Shown piece after piece: positions 35,318-44,125 of a DNA stretch of 64,000 nucleotides. The stretch is from Streptomyces lasiicapitis. Its GTDB lineage: Bacteria; Actinomycetota; Actinomycetes; Streptomycetales; Streptomycetaceae. The number at the start of each line of letters is the position of its first letter. The first letter of the stretch is position 1. Location: assembly GCF_014646335.1 (NCBI RefSeq), contig NZ_BMNG01000002.1, forward strand, positions 124,001 to 188,000, in the 5' to 3' direction. The translations under genes and the position numbers were made by a program. A model generated the notes under the pieces. The model was not told the DNA's origin. It made no database searches and worked only from the letters and a program-made list of their open reading frames with translations.

Positions 35318-37281
35318 TCGTACGCCCCCAGACGGTCGATGGCGGATTCCACGGCGTTCCACGCGGTCTGGCCCAGACCGCAGATGGAGGCGTCCCGCAT
35401 GGCCTGCCCGATGTCGCGCAGGAGCGCGATGTCGGAGGCGGCGGCCGGGCCCGTGCGGTCGGCGATGCGGTGCAGCGCCTCCTCCTGGCGTACGGTGCCG
35501 ACCCGGCAGGGCACGCACTGGCCGCACGACTCGTCGCGGAAGAACTCGGCGACGCGCAGCAGCAGCCGGGGCAGCGGCACGGAGTCGTCGATCGCGAGCA
35601 CCACCCCCGAGCCGAGTGTCGTCCCCGCCTCCCGCGTGCCCTCGAAGGTGAGCGGGATGTCCAGCTCGTCCGGCCGCACGAAGCCGCCCGCGGCGCCGCC
35701 GAGCAGGATCGCCCGCAGGTTGTCCGGCGTGCCCGCGAGGCCGAGCAGATCGCCGAGGGTCGCGCCGAACGGCAGCTCGTACAGGCCGGGCCGGGCCACG
35801 GCTCCCGAGACGCAGAACAGCTTGGGGCCGGTGGACTTGGGCGTGCCGATCGCCGCGTACGCCGCCGCGCCCATGGTCAGGATGGGCAGCACGTTCACGA
35901 GCGTCTCGACGTTGTTCTCGGCCGTGGGCTTGCCGAAGAGCCCCTTCTCCACGGGGAACGGCGGCTTGGAGCGGGGCTCGCCCCGGTACCCCTCGATCGA
36001 GTTGAACAGCGCCGTCTCCTCGCCGCAGATGTACGCGCCCGCGCCGCGGCGGATCTCGATGTCGAAGGAGAAGCCCTGGCCGAGGATGTCGTCACCGAGG
36101 AGGCCACGGGCGCGGGCCTGGCCGATCGCATGCTCCAGGGTGCGCAGTGCCCGCGGGTACTCGCCGCGCAGGTAGAGGTAGCCGTGCCGGGCGCCCACCG
36201 CGTACGCCGCGATCGTCATCGACTCGATCAGCGCGTACGGGTCGCCCTCCATCAGCACGCGGTCCTTGAACGTGCCCGGTTCCGACTCGTCCGCGTTGCA
36301 CACCAGGTAGTGCGGGTGGTCCGGCTGGGAGGCCGTCGCCTGCCACTTCCTTCCCGTCGGGAAGGCGGCGCCGCCTCGGCCCACCAGTCCCGCGTCCGTG
36401 ACCTCGCGGATCACGGCCGCCGGGCCGAGGGCGAATGCTCGGCGGAGGGCTGTGTAGCCGTTGTGGGCGCGGTAGTCGTCGAGCGAGTACGGGTCGACGA
36501 CGCCTATGCGGCGGAGCAGGATCAGGTCGGGGGACCCGGCCTGGGGGACGGCTTGGGCGGGTGGGGGTTCGGCGAGGGGCCCGGCTGGGAGCCCCCATGC
36601 CCACCCCTTCCCGAAACTGGGGGCTCTGCCCCCAGACCCCCGCTCCTCAAACGCCGGAGGGGCTGAAACCCAGCCGCCCCGGCGAGGATCCAGCCCGTCC
36701 GGCGTTTGAGGACGAGGCCGTTCAGGCCGATACGGGGTCTGGGGCGGAGCCCCAGTTTCGGGAAGGGGCGGGCTTGGGGAGCCCCCGGCAGGGACCCCGG
36801 CCCGCACCACCAGAACCGCCGGCGCCCGCTCACACACCCCCAGGCAGGGACTCCGCTCCACCTCCACCCCCTCGGCGGAGCCGAGCTCGGCCTCCACCCC
36901 GTCGCACAGCGCGCCGGCACCCCGCACCGCGCACGCAAGATCCGTACAGACCCGCACAACAGTCCGCGCCCGCGGCTTCACGGAGAACATGGAGTAGAAC
37001 GTGGCGACCCCGTACGCCTCGGCGGGCGGCACGGTCAGCCGCCGGCACAGATAGTCGAGCCCGCCCTCGCTGATCCACCCCACGCGATCGTTGAGCGCGT
37101 GCAACCCGGGAAGCAGCAGATCCCGCCGCTCCCGGGCGGCCCGCCCGCCCCGGGCCCACCGAAGATCCGCGTCGGAGCGGTCGTCCGCGCCCTCCCAGGC
37201 CGACTCGGGCGGCCCGAGGAGCGCGTCCACGGCGTCCCGTTCCTCGTCGGTCGGCTTGCTGTCGCCGAAGCGCAGGTCCAC
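35314..37281 (-). CDS. NuoE-NuoF fusion, NAD(H)/FMN subunit of formate dehydrogenase
   Basis: 655 residues. Residues 1-160 are NuoE/FdsG-like with 2Fe-2S ligands in CTDLACAVRGA and SPCLGVCERAP. Residues 245-655 are NuoF/FdsB-like: GRGGAAFPTGRKW (FMN), CNADESEPGTFKDR (NADH), GAGAYICGEETAL, and ESCGQCVPCRVGT with a distal Cys for the 4Fe-4S cluster. The link, about residues 167-229, is coded by the dispersed inverted repeat (copy B) and is Pro/Arg/Gly-rich without family similarity. NuoEF fusions exist in other diaphorases, but this linker is foreign sequence. GTG 37281 is 26 bp after the catalytic-subunit stop. Confidence 0.88.
   Translation of the reverse strand: MDLRFGDSKPTDEERDAVDALLGPPESAWEGADDRSDADLRWARGGRAARERRDLLLPGLHALNDRVGWISEGGLDYLCRRLTVPPAEAYGVATFYSMFSVKPRARTVVRVCTDLACAVRGAGALCDGVEAELGSAEGVEVERSPCLGVCERAPAVLVVRAGVPAGGSPSPPLPETGAPPQTPYRPERPRPQTPDGLDPRRGGWVSAPPAFEERGSGGRAPSFGKGWAWGLPAGPLAEPPPAQAVPQAGSPDLILLRRIGVVDPYSLDDYRAHNGYTALRRAFALGPAAVIREVTDAGLVGRGGAAFPTGRKWQATASQPDHPHYLVCNADESEPGTFKDRVLMEGDPYALIESMTIAAYAVGARHGYLYLRGEYPRALRTLEHAIGQARARGLLGDDILGQGFSFDIEIRRGAGAYICGEETALFNSIEGYRGEPRSKPPFPVEKGLFGKPTAENNVETLVNVLPILTMGAAAYAAIGTPKSTGPKLFCVSGAVARPGLYELPFGATLGDLLGLAGTPDNLRAILLGGAAGGFVRPDELDIPLTFEGTREAGTTLGSGVVLAIDDSVPLPRLLLRVAEFFRDESCGQCVPCRVGTVRQEEALHRIADRTGPAAASDIALLRDIGQAMRDASICGLGQTAWNAVESAIDRLGAYE
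36593..36779. repeat. Dispersed inverted-repeat element, copy B
   Basis: About 187 bp. Left arm 36593-36667 and right arm 36690-36779 pair as in copy A; the right arm is nearly identical to the copy A right arm, including GGCCGTTCAGGCCGATACGG. The inner core CCGGCGTTTGAGGACGAG is present on the right and its complement (with CGGAGGGG) on the left. It lies wholly inside the NuoE-NuoF-like frame and is translated as the linker. Confidence 0.9.
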
Positions 37282-37307
37282 GTACGGTCAACTCCCCACA
37301 GTCACAG

Positions 37308-39299
37308 TCACAGTTGCCCGCCGCCGACGGCGGTCAGCTTCTCGATGCGGATGGCGGACGCCTTGAACTCCGCCGTCCCCGCGATCGGACAATTCGCCTC
37401 GATCGTCAGCTGGTTGGTGTCCACCTCGTCGGGAAAGTGCATGGTCATGAAGGCGAGCCCGGGGCGCAGGCCGGGATCGACCCACACCGGCGCGAGCACG
37501 GCGCCGCGCCGCGAGGACACCCGCACCTCCTCGCCCACCACGACCCCGTACCGCTCCGCGTCCTCCGGACAGAGCTCGACGTACTCGCCGCGCCGCAGCG
37601 GGGAGGCGAAACTCCCGCTCTGCACACCGGTGTTGTACGAGTCCAGGCGCCGCCCCGTCGTCAGCCGCAGCGGGAACGACTCGTCGGTGAGGTCCACCGG
37701 CGGATCGTCCTTGACGAGCCCGAAGGGCGCGCGCCGCCCGCGCAGCGCGGGGTCGGTCTCCCACAGGCGGCCGTGCAGGAAGCTGGAGGGGAGGCGTTCT
37801 GTGTCGGGGCAGGGCCACTGGAGGCCGTGGTGCTCCTCCAGGCGGTCGTAGGTCATGCCGAAGTGGTCCGGAGAGAGGGAGCGGAGTTCGTTCCATACGG
37901 TTTCCGCGTCGGCGAACTTCCAGTCGTGGCCGAGCCGCGCGGCGACCTCGCAGATGATGTCGATGTCCTCGCGCGCCTCGCCGGGCGGCGCGAGGGCCGC
38001 CCGCACCCGCTGTACCCGCCGCTCGCTGTTGGTGGTGGTCCCGTCGGTCTCCGCCCACGCGGCCGTGGCGGGCAGCACCACGTCGGCCAGCTCGGCCGTG
38101 CGCGTCAGGAAGATGTCCTGGACCACCAGGTGGTCGAGGGCGGAAAGGCGCCGCACGGCCTGCTCGCTTTCGGCCTCCGACTGCGCCGGGTTCTCGCCGA
38201 TGCAGTAGACGGCCCGCAGTTCGCCGCTCTCCATGGCCTCGAACATGTCCGTGAGCGTCATGCCGTACCGCGGCTGGATGACCGTGTCCCAGGCCCGCTC
38301 GAACTTGCTCCGGTGGCCGTCGTCGAGGATGTCCTGGAAGCCGGGGAGGCGGTTGGGGATGGCGCCCATGTCGCCGCCGCCCTGCACGTTGTTCTGCCCG
38401 CGCAGCGGCTGCACCCCGGCGCCGTAGCGGCCCACATGGCCGGTGAGCAGCGCCAGGTTGATGAGGGCGCGGACGTTGTCGGTGCCGTTGTGGTGCTCGG
38501 TGATGCCGAGCGTCCAGCACAACTGGGCGCGTTCGGCGGTGGCGTACGCGTGCGCCAGATCGCGGATCGCGGCCGCGGGCACGCCCGTCACCTTCTCGGC
38601 GAGGGTGAGGGTCCACGGCTCCACCAGCGCCGCGTACTCCTCGAAGCCGGACGTGGCGCGCTCGACGAACGCCGTGTTGTGCAGGCCCGCGTGGATGATC
38701 TCGCGGCCGACGGCGTGCGCGAGGGCGATGTCCGTGCCCACGTTCAGGCCGAGCCAGCTCTCCGCCCACTCGGCGGTCGAGGTGCGGCGCGGGTCGACGG
38801 CGTACATCCGCGCGCCGCCCCGGATGCCCTTCAGGACGTGCTGGAAGAAGATCGGGTGCGCGAAGCGGGCGTTGGAGCCCCACATCACGACGAGGTCCGT
38901 GTGCTCGACCTCCTCGTAGGAGGAGGTGCCGCCGCCGGAGCCGAAGGCCGCCGACAGACCCGCGACGCTCGGGGCGTGACAGGTGCGGTTGCAGGAGTCG
39001 ACGTTGTTGGTGCCCATCACCACCCGCGTGAACTTCTGCGCCACGTAGTTCATCTCGTTGGTGGCGCGGGCGCAGGAGAGCAGCGCGAAGGCGTCCGAGC
39101 CGTGCGCGTCGCGGGCGCGCCGGAAGCCGTCGGCGGCGCGGGCCAGGGCCTCGTCCCAACTGGCCGCGCGCAGCGGTCCGTCACGGCTTTCGCGTACGAG
39201 GGGGTGGGTGAGGCGGGTGTACGTCTTGGGGGTGCGGTCGCGCTTGCGGCCGCCCCGGGCGGGGTCGGGCTGGGTCCGGGTGCGGTCTGGCTTGGTCAC
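37308..39299 (-). CDS. Formate dehydrogenase catalytic (molybdopterin) subunit, lacking the N-terminal Fe4S4 domain
   Basis: 663 residues. Begins directly at the molybdopterin oxidoreductase part: THPLVRESRDGPLRAASWDEAL, then SCNRTCHAPSVAGL with Cys107 at the metal-ligand position (Sec in E. coli FdhF) and the neighbouring catalytic His, WGSNARFAHPI, YAVDPRRTSTAEWAE, RGQNNVQGGGDMG, CIGENPAQSEAE and the C-terminal molydopterin-dinucleotide domain. Oxidises formate to CO2 at a bis-MGD Mo (or W) centre. The Fe4S4 domain expected at the N-terminus is on the 34457-35317 protein. GTG 39299 overlaps the preceding stop by 3 bases (GTGA). Confidence 0.92.
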   Translation of the reverse strand: MTKPDRTRTQPDPARGGRKRDRTPKTYTRLTHPLVRESRDGPLRAASWDEALARAADGFRRARDAHGSDAFALLSCARATNEMNYVAQKFTRVVMGTNNVDSCNRTCHAPSVAGLSAAFGSGGGTSSYEEVEHTDLVVMWGSNARFAHPIFFQHVLKGIRGGARMYAVDPRRTSTAEWAESWLGLNVGTDIALAHAVGREIIHAGLHNTAFVERATSGFEEYAALVEPWTLTLAEKVTGVPAAAIRDLAHAYATAERAQLCWTLGITEHHNGTDNVRALINLALLTGHVGRYGAGVQPLRGQNNVQGGGDMGAIPNRLPGFQDILDDGHRSKFERAWDTVIQPRYGMTLTDMFEAMESGELRAVYCIGENPAQSEAESEQAVRRLSALDHLVVQDIFLTRTAELADVVLPATAAWAETDGTTTNSERRVQRVRAALAPPGEAREDIDIICEVAARLGHDWKFADAETVWNELRSLSPDHFGMTYDRLEEHHGLQWPCPDTERLPSSFLHGRLWETDPALRGRRAPFGLVKDDPPVDLTDESFPLRLTTGRRLDSYNTGVQSGSFASPLRRGEYVELCPEDAERYGVVVGEEVRVSSRRGAVLAPVWVDPGLRPGLAFMTMHFPDEVDTNQLTIEANCPIAGTAEFKASAIRIEKLTAVGGGQL

Positions 39300-40276
39300 G
39301 CTACGGCGCTCCTCATGCCGTGGGCGAGCAGGTCCGAGAGGGCGTGCACGGTGCGCAGGGTGGGCACGGGCACGCCGGTGATGTCCGCCAGTTCCACGAC
39401 GGCGGCGAGCAGCACGTCGAGTTCGAGCGGCTTGCCGCGCTCCAGGTCCTGGAGCGTGGAGGTGCGGTGGTCGCCGACGCGCTCGGCGCCCGCGAGCCGC
39501 CGCTCGATGGAGATGTCCGGCTCGCAGCCGAGGGCCGCGGCGACGGCGAGGGTCTCGGCCATCATGATCTCGATGACGCGGCGCGTGCCGCCGTGCAGGC
39601 ACATCTCGCGCATCGTCGCGCGCACGAGCGCGCTGATCGGGTTGAAGGAGATGTTGCCGAGCAGCTTGATCCAGATGTCGCCGCGCACATCCGGCTCCAC
39701 CGGGCACTTCAGGCCACCCGCGCGCATCGCCTCGCTGAAGTCCAGACACCGCGCCGAACTGCTGCGGTCCGGCTCGCCGACGGAGAAGCGGGTGCCTTCG
39801 AGGTGGCGTACGACACCGGGCTCGGCGAGCTCGGTCGCCGCGTACACCACACAGCCGACCGCCCGCCGCGGCGCGAGCACCGCGCTGACCGACCCGCCGG
39901 GGTCCACGCTCTCCAGGCGGTGCCCGTCGTGCGGGCCGCCGTGCCGGTGGAAGTACCACCAGGGGATGCCGTTCTGCGCGGCGACGACCGCCGTGTCGTC
40001 CTTCAGGAGCGGTGCGATCAGCGGCCCGCACGCCGCGTACGAAGTGGCCTTCAGGCCGAGGAAGACGAAGTCGACGGGGCCGATGTCGGCCGGGTCGGCG
40101 GTGGCGTGGGCCCGCGCGGTGAAGTCACCGCGCGGACTGAGGACGCGTACGCCGTGCTGCCGCATGGCCGCCAAGTGCGGCCCGCGGGCGACGAGATGGA
40201 CGTCGGCGCCCGCGCGGTGCAGCGCGGCTCCGACATAGGCGCCGATGGCACCGGCGCCCAGGACTGCGACTTTCAC
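39296..40276 (-). CDS. 2-dehydropantoate 2-reductase-like protein
   Basis: 326 residues of the ketopantoate reductase (ApbA/PanE) family: Rossmann GAGAIGAYVGAAL at the N-terminus, GLKAT with the catalytic-type Lys, and DIWIKLLGNISFNPISALVRATM in the helical domain. It is the first gene of the fdh operon and overlaps the catalytic subunit by 4 nt, which is unexpected for pantothenate synthesis. It may instead reduce another 2-oxo acid using reducing power linked to formate oxidation, but that is inference. GTG start at 40276. Confidence 0.85.
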   Translation of the reverse strand: MKVAVLGAGAIGAYVGAALHRAGADVHLVARGPHLAAMRQHGVRVLSPRGDFTARAHATADPADIGPVDFVFLGLKATSYAACGPLIAPLLKDDTAVVAAQNGIPWWYFHRHGGPHDGHRLESVDPGGSVSAVLAPRRAVGCVVYAATELAEPGVVRHLEGTRFSVGEPDRSSSARCLDFSEAMRAGGLKCPVEPDVRGDIWIKLLGNISFNPISALVRATMREMCLHGGTRRVIEIMMAETLAVAAALGCEPDISIERRLAGAERVGDHRTSTLQDLERGKPLELDVLLAAVVELADITGVPVPTLRTVHALSDLLAHGMRSAVA

Positions 40277-40374
40277 GATGGGGCGCTCCGTTCGGTTGAG
40301 GGTTCCGACGGACCGGCAGCGCTCTCAGGCTGCGCTGGTCGCGAGTGGCCGAGAAGCCACACGCGGTAGATGGA

Positions 40375-40390
40375 ATATTGTCTACAGTAT
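40375..40390. promoter_or_regulatory. TGT-N2-ACA palindrome upstream of the fdh operon
   Basis: TTGTCTACAGT at 40378-40388 sits within a 16-bp imperfect palindrome ATA-N-TGT-N2-ACA-N-TAT (40375-40390), about 100 bp upstream of the first fdh-operon gene. The same 11 bp, in reverse orientation, lies at 45159-45169 before the GntR/FCD gene. FadR-type GntR proteins bind TnGT-Nx-ACnA cores, so this is a candidate site for that regulator. The rest of 40277-40567 holds no recognised gene. Confidence 0.5.
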
Positions 40391-40567
40391 GGAAGTTGGG
40401 GCAGCAAGGGTTCGGGCGAGACCCGTCAGTGAGGGTTCTTCGGGGTGAGCCCGTGGGGCATGCGGGGGAGTCCGCCGGAGACCGGCGCGGGGCCGAGGCT
40501 GTCGTTACCGCCCTCCTGGTGGCGCAGGACCCAGTCGTCCAAGTCGCGAGGACATGCCGGTCACTCC

Positions 40568-41329
40568 TCAGCCGCGCAGGAAATAGAGGACGGTCATGGT
40601 CGCGGCCGTGGTCAGGACGATGCCGCGCAGCACCCGGGACGGGATGCGGCGGGCGAGGTGCGCGCCGCCGTAGCCACCGGCCAGCGCGCCCGTGAGCAGC
40701 GCGCCCAGGAGCAGCGGGGCGTCAAGGGCGTCCGAGGCGGCGAGGAACAGCGCGGACGCGCTGAGGTAGATCGCCCCGACCTGCACGATCCGCATCGGGT
40801 TGCCCGCCGCGGCGTCGAGGCCGAGGCCGATGCCCCACAGGGCGAGCATCATGATGCCTACGGCTCCGCCGAAGTATCCGCCGTACACGGCGAGGACGAA
40901 CTGCGCGGCGAGTACGGACCGTGGACCCATGCCGACGGGGCGGTCGAGGGCGGCGCCGACCGCGCTCGCGACCCGGCGGCCCACCGCGAGAAGCACCGTC
41001 GCGAAGGCGAGCAGCCACGGCACCGCGGCGTCGAACGAGGCCGCGGGCAGCGCGAGGAGCAGCCCGGCACCGAGACCGCCGCCGAGCACGCTGACCCCGG
41101 TCAGCGCGCGTGTGGACACCCCACCGGCCGGGGCGAGTTCGCGTCGGTAGACCCACGCTCCGGCCACGGCGCCGGGGACGAGGGCGATGGTCGTCGACGC
41201 GTTCGCCGTCACCGGGGACACCCCCGCCGCGACCAGGGCGGGCAGCGCCACGAACGTGCCCCCGCCGCCCACCGCGTTCAGGCCGCCCGCGACGACCCCG
41301 GCAAGCAGCACCCACAGCGTCTCCGGCAT
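40568..41329 (-). CDS. TauE/SafE (TSUP)-family membrane carrier
   Basis: 253 residues with about eight hydrophobic segments. The family signature GVVAGGLNAVGGGGTFVALPALVA is near the N-terminus and repeated in the second half as VYGGYFGGAVGIMMLALWG. TSUP proteins move sulfite, sulfonates or other small organic anions. ATG 41329 fits the start of the first helix. It is divergent from a LysR gene 84 bp away, its probable regulator. Confidence 0.9.
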   Translation of the reverse strand: MPETLWVLLAGVVAGGLNAVGGGGTFVALPALVAAGVSPVTANASTTIALVPGAVAGAWVYRRELAPAGGVSTRALTGVSVLGGGLGAGLLLALPAASFDAAVPWLLAFATVLLAVGRRVASAVGAALDRPVGMGPRSVLAAQFVLAVYGGYFGGAVGIMMLALWGIGLGLDAAAGNPMRIVQVGAIYLSASALFLAASDALDAPLLLGALLTGALAGGYGGAHLARRIPSRVLRGIVLTTAATMTVLYFLRG

Positions 41330-41413
41330 CTGCCGAGCATCGGCCCGCGTCCGGCCCGCCCACAATGCGCGATCCGCGTACCCAGCCTAAGGCTGTGCCA
41401 TAGGCTGAACCGG

Positions 41414-42325
41414 GTGCGCTACGACCTGGACGACCTGCGGCTCTTCCTCGGCATCGTGACGGAGGGGTCCATCACGGCGGGCGCCCGCCGCATGCACCTG
41501 AGCCTGCCGTCGGCCAGCGCCCGGGTGCGCGCCCTCGAGCACCATGCCGGTGTGGCCCTGCTGATCCGCGGGCGGCGCGGCGTGCGGCCCACGCCCGCGG
41601 GGGCGACCCTGGCCCGGCACGCACGCGAAGTGCTCGCCCAGACGGCCCGGCTCGACAGCGCCGTCGCGAGCTACACACGGTCCCCGGCCGCCCCGCTGAC
41701 CCTGCTGTGCGGCGGCTCCGCGCGCTACCGCCTCGTGCCGCAGGCCCTCGCCACGTTCCTGCTCGCGCATCCCGACGTCGACGTCACGGTGTCGGAGAAC
41801 CGCACCCCGCGCACCGTGCGCATGCTCGCCGACGGCAAGGCCGACCTGGGGGTCGTCGTCGACGACGAAGCCCGCGACTGCGGCCTCGACATGGAACCCC
41901 TCGGGGACGACTCCCTCGTGGTGATCGGCCAGGCCGGCGGGGTGCTCGCCGGGCGCACCGCCGTCACGTACAGCGAGGTCGCCGAGCACCCCCTCGTCGG
42001 CCTCGACGCCGGTTCCTCGCTGCGCCGCTGGATCGAGCGGCACCTCGGCCCGCACGCGCCGGTCGTCCGCCACCGCACCACGGTGGCCGACCTCAACATC
42101 CTCGTCGCGCTCGCCGCCGCGGGGGTCGGGCTCGCCGTCGTGCCGCGCCGCGCCGTCGCCCCCGGCAGTGCCCTGGACGTGTGCGCGCTGCGGGAGCCGT
42201 GGGCGCGGCGCCACCACCTGCTGGCGTGGGGGGTGAAGGACGGGCCCGCTTCGGCGGCGGCGGTGGCGCTGGCGGAGCATCTGCGGGAGGCGGCGCTGGC
42301 TGATGGGGGGTCGGTGGGCGGGTAG
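41414..42325 (+). CDS. LysR-family transcriptional regulator
   Basis: 303 residues. HTH at the N-terminus (DLRLFLGIVTEGSITAGARRMHLSLPSASARVRALEHHAGVALL) followed by an effector domain from PLTLLCGGSARYRLVP. The GTG at 41414 puts the HTH close to residue 1 as usual. Divergent to the TSUP carrier, the classical LysR-target layout. The effector is unknown. Confidence 0.92.
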   Translation: MRYDLDDLRLFLGIVTEGSITAGARRMHLSLPSASARVRALEHHAGVALLIRGRRGVRPTPAGATLARHAREVLAQTARLDSAVASYTRSPAAPLTLLCGGSARYRLVPQALATFLLAHPDVDVTVSENRTPRTVRMLADGKADLGVVVDDEARDCGLDMEPLGDDSLVVIGQAGGVLAGRTAVTYSEVAEHPLVGLDAGSSLRRWIERHLGPHAPVVRHRTTVADLNILVALAAAGVGLAVVPRRAVAPGSALDVCALREPWARRHHLLAWGVKDGPASAAAVALAEHLREAALADGGSVGG

Positions 42326-42490
42326 GGCGGCCATCTGCGCTCCGGCGCGCTTCGAGGTCCGGCCCGCCGAACGCCGCGTCCCGCCGACCCGCCGAACATC
42401 GCTGACGCGAGCCCCGAACATTGCATACCGTCGACCCATCCCTGTCCGCCCCCTTCCCAACGGCCCGTCGGATTCCTACCGTTCGGGATC

Positions 42491-43867
42491 ATGAGGCCCC
42501 CCGTAGCACCACCCGGCTGGAGCCGCTGGCTCGTGCCGCCCGCCGCCCTGTCGGTGCATCTCTCGATCGGCCAGGCCTACGCCTGGAGCGTCTTCAAACC
42601 ACCCCTGGAATCCGCCCTCGACCTCAGCGGCACCCAGAGCGCGCTGCCGTTCCAGCTCGGCATCGTCATGCTCGGCCTGTCCGCCGCGTTCGGCGGCACC
42701 CTCGTGGAGCGCAACGGACCGCGCTGGGCGATGTCCGTCGCACTCGTCTGCTTCTCCTCCGGCTTCCTGATCGCCGCGCTGGGCGCCGCGACCAGCCAGT
42801 ACTGGCTGATCGTCTTCGGCTACGGCTTCGTCGGCGGCATCGGACTCGGCATCGGCTACATCTCCCCGGTGTCGACCCTGATCAAGTGGTTCCCCGACCG
42901 CCCCGGCATGGCCACCGGCATCGCGATCATGGGCTTCGGCGGCGGCGCCCTGATCGCCTCGCCGTGGTCGGCGCAGATGCTGGAGACGTTCGGCGACGAC
43001 TCCTCCGGCATCGCGCTCGCCTTCCTCGTACACGGACTTTCGTACGCGGTGTTCATGGCCCTCGGCGTGGTGCTCGTGCGGGTGCCGAGGACGGAGGGCG
43101 CGGTGGTCCCCGGCGCTCCGGCACCGCTGGACGGCCCGCAGGTCTCGGCCCGGCAGGCCGTGCGCACCCCGCAGTTCTGGTGCCTGTGGGTGGTCCTCTG
43201 CATGAACGTGACCGCGGGCATCGGCATCCTGGAGAAGGCCGCGCCGATGATCACCGACTTCTTCGCGGACACCTCGGCGCCCGTCTCCGCGTCCGCCGCC
43301 GCGGGCTTCGTCGCGCTGCTCTCGGCCGCGAACATGGCGGGCCGCATCGGCTGGTCCTCGGCGTCCGACCTGGTCGGCCGCAAGAACGTGTACCGCCTCT
43401 ACCTGGGCGCGGGCGCGCTCATGTACCTGCTCATCGCCCGCTTCGGCGACGACTCCAAGCCCCTGTTCATCGTCTGCGCGCTGGTCATCCTCTCCTTCTA
43501 CGGCGGCGGCTTCGCGACGATCCCCGCCTACCTCAAGGACCTCTTCGGCACCTACCAGGTCGGCGCGATCCACGGCCGGCTGCTCACCGCCTGGTCGCTC
43601 GCCGGGGTGCTCGGGCCGCTGATCGTGAACTGGGTGGCCGACCGCCAGGAGGAGGCGGGCAAGCACGGCCCCGGGCTGTACGGGGTCTCCCTCACCATCA
43701 TGATCGGCCTGCTCGTCGTCGGCTTCGTAGCCAATGAGCTGGTACGTCCCGTGCACGCGCGCCACCACATCTCCGCCGCGAAGGAGCCGTCCGATGACGA
43801 CGCAGCCGAATCAGCCGCAGCCGAATCGGCCGCCGACACCGATGACGCCGAGCGCTCGGCCAAGTGA
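42491..43867 (+). CDS. OFA-type MFS transporter (oxalate/formate antiporter-like)
   Basis: 458 residues, 12 hydrophobic segments. QAYAWSVFKPPLESALDLSGTQSALPFQLGIVMLG, VGGIGLGIGYISPVSTLIKWFPDRPGMATGIAIMGFGGGALI and GRIGWSSASDLVGRKNVY are characteristic of the oxalate/formate antiporter family. Its presence 2 kb beyond the formate dehydrogenase operon suggests formate (or oxalate) entry for that enzyme. The C-terminal 40 residues are acidic (DDDAAESAAAESAADTDD). It overlaps the small partner gene by 74 bp. The 165-bp gap before it holds no recognised gene. Confidence 0.87.
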   Translation: MRPPVAPPGWSRWLVPPAALSVHLSIGQAYAWSVFKPPLESALDLSGTQSALPFQLGIVMLGLSAAFGGTLVERNGPRWAMSVALVCFSSGFLIAALGAATSQYWLIVFGYGFVGGIGLGIGYISPVSTLIKWFPDRPGMATGIAIMGFGGGALIASPWSAQMLETFGDDSSGIALAFLVHGLSYAVFMALGVVLVRVPRTEGAVVPGAPAPLDGPQVSARQAVRTPQFWCLWVVLCMNVTAGIGILEKAAPMITDFFADTSAPVSASAAAGFVALLSAANMAGRIGWSSASDLVGRKNVYRLYLGAGALMYLLIARFGDDSKPLFIVCALVILSFYGGGFATIPAYLKDLFGTYQVGAIHGRLLTAWSLAGVLGPLIVNWVADRQEEAGKHGPGLYGVSLTIMIGLLVVGFVANELVRPVHARHHISAAKEPSDDDAAESAAAESAADTDDAERSAK

Positions 43868-43985
43868 CCCGGCCCCGCCGCGTCGCCGGCCGCTGATCGT
43901 CGGGGCCTGGCTCTGGGTCGGGCTGCCGTTGGCGTACGGCGTCTACGAACTCGTACACAAGGCCAAACAGCTCTTCACCGGGTGA
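43794..43985 (+). CDS. MFS transporter small subunit (single-TM partner of the OFA carrier)
   Basis: 63 residues: a Pro/Gln-rich N-terminus, RRRPLI, then one hydrophobic helix (VGAWLWVGLPLAYGVYELV) and a basic end (KAKQLFTG). Small one-helix proteins of this form follow OFA-family carriers in actinomycetes. ATG 43794 has AAGGAG 8 nt upstream, within the carrier gene. A longer start at 43734 is possible but lacks a ribosome site. Confidence 0.75.
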   Translation: MTTQPNQPQPNRPPTPMTPSARPSDPAPPRRRPLIVGAWLWVGLPLAYGVYELVHKAKQLFTG

Positions 43986-44005
43986 CACGATGTGGCGAAG
44001 CATCC

Positions 44006-44022
44006 AAAGGGGACGCCCCTTT
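44006..44022 (+). terminator. Hairpin after the OFA carrier genes
   Basis: AAAGGGGACGCCCCTTT forms a perfect 7-bp stem with a 3-nt loop and ends in TTT, 20 bp after the small-subunit stop. It fits a rho-independent terminator with a short U tract. Confidence 0.6.
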
Positions 44023-44125
44023 CCTGTCGCATTACCTCACCTGTTACCCGTGAGTCGCTGAGCAGACTGGACGGTCACGCACTTCCTGCACGTCCCGCAC
44101 TGCCTGCACCACGAGGGGATCGCCC

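Noticed and set aside
40440..40570. Short minus-strand frame reading LDDWVLRHQEGGNDS
   Set aside because: It looks somewhat protein-like but has only a TTG start without a ribosome site, is about 34 codons long, and matches no family I recognise.
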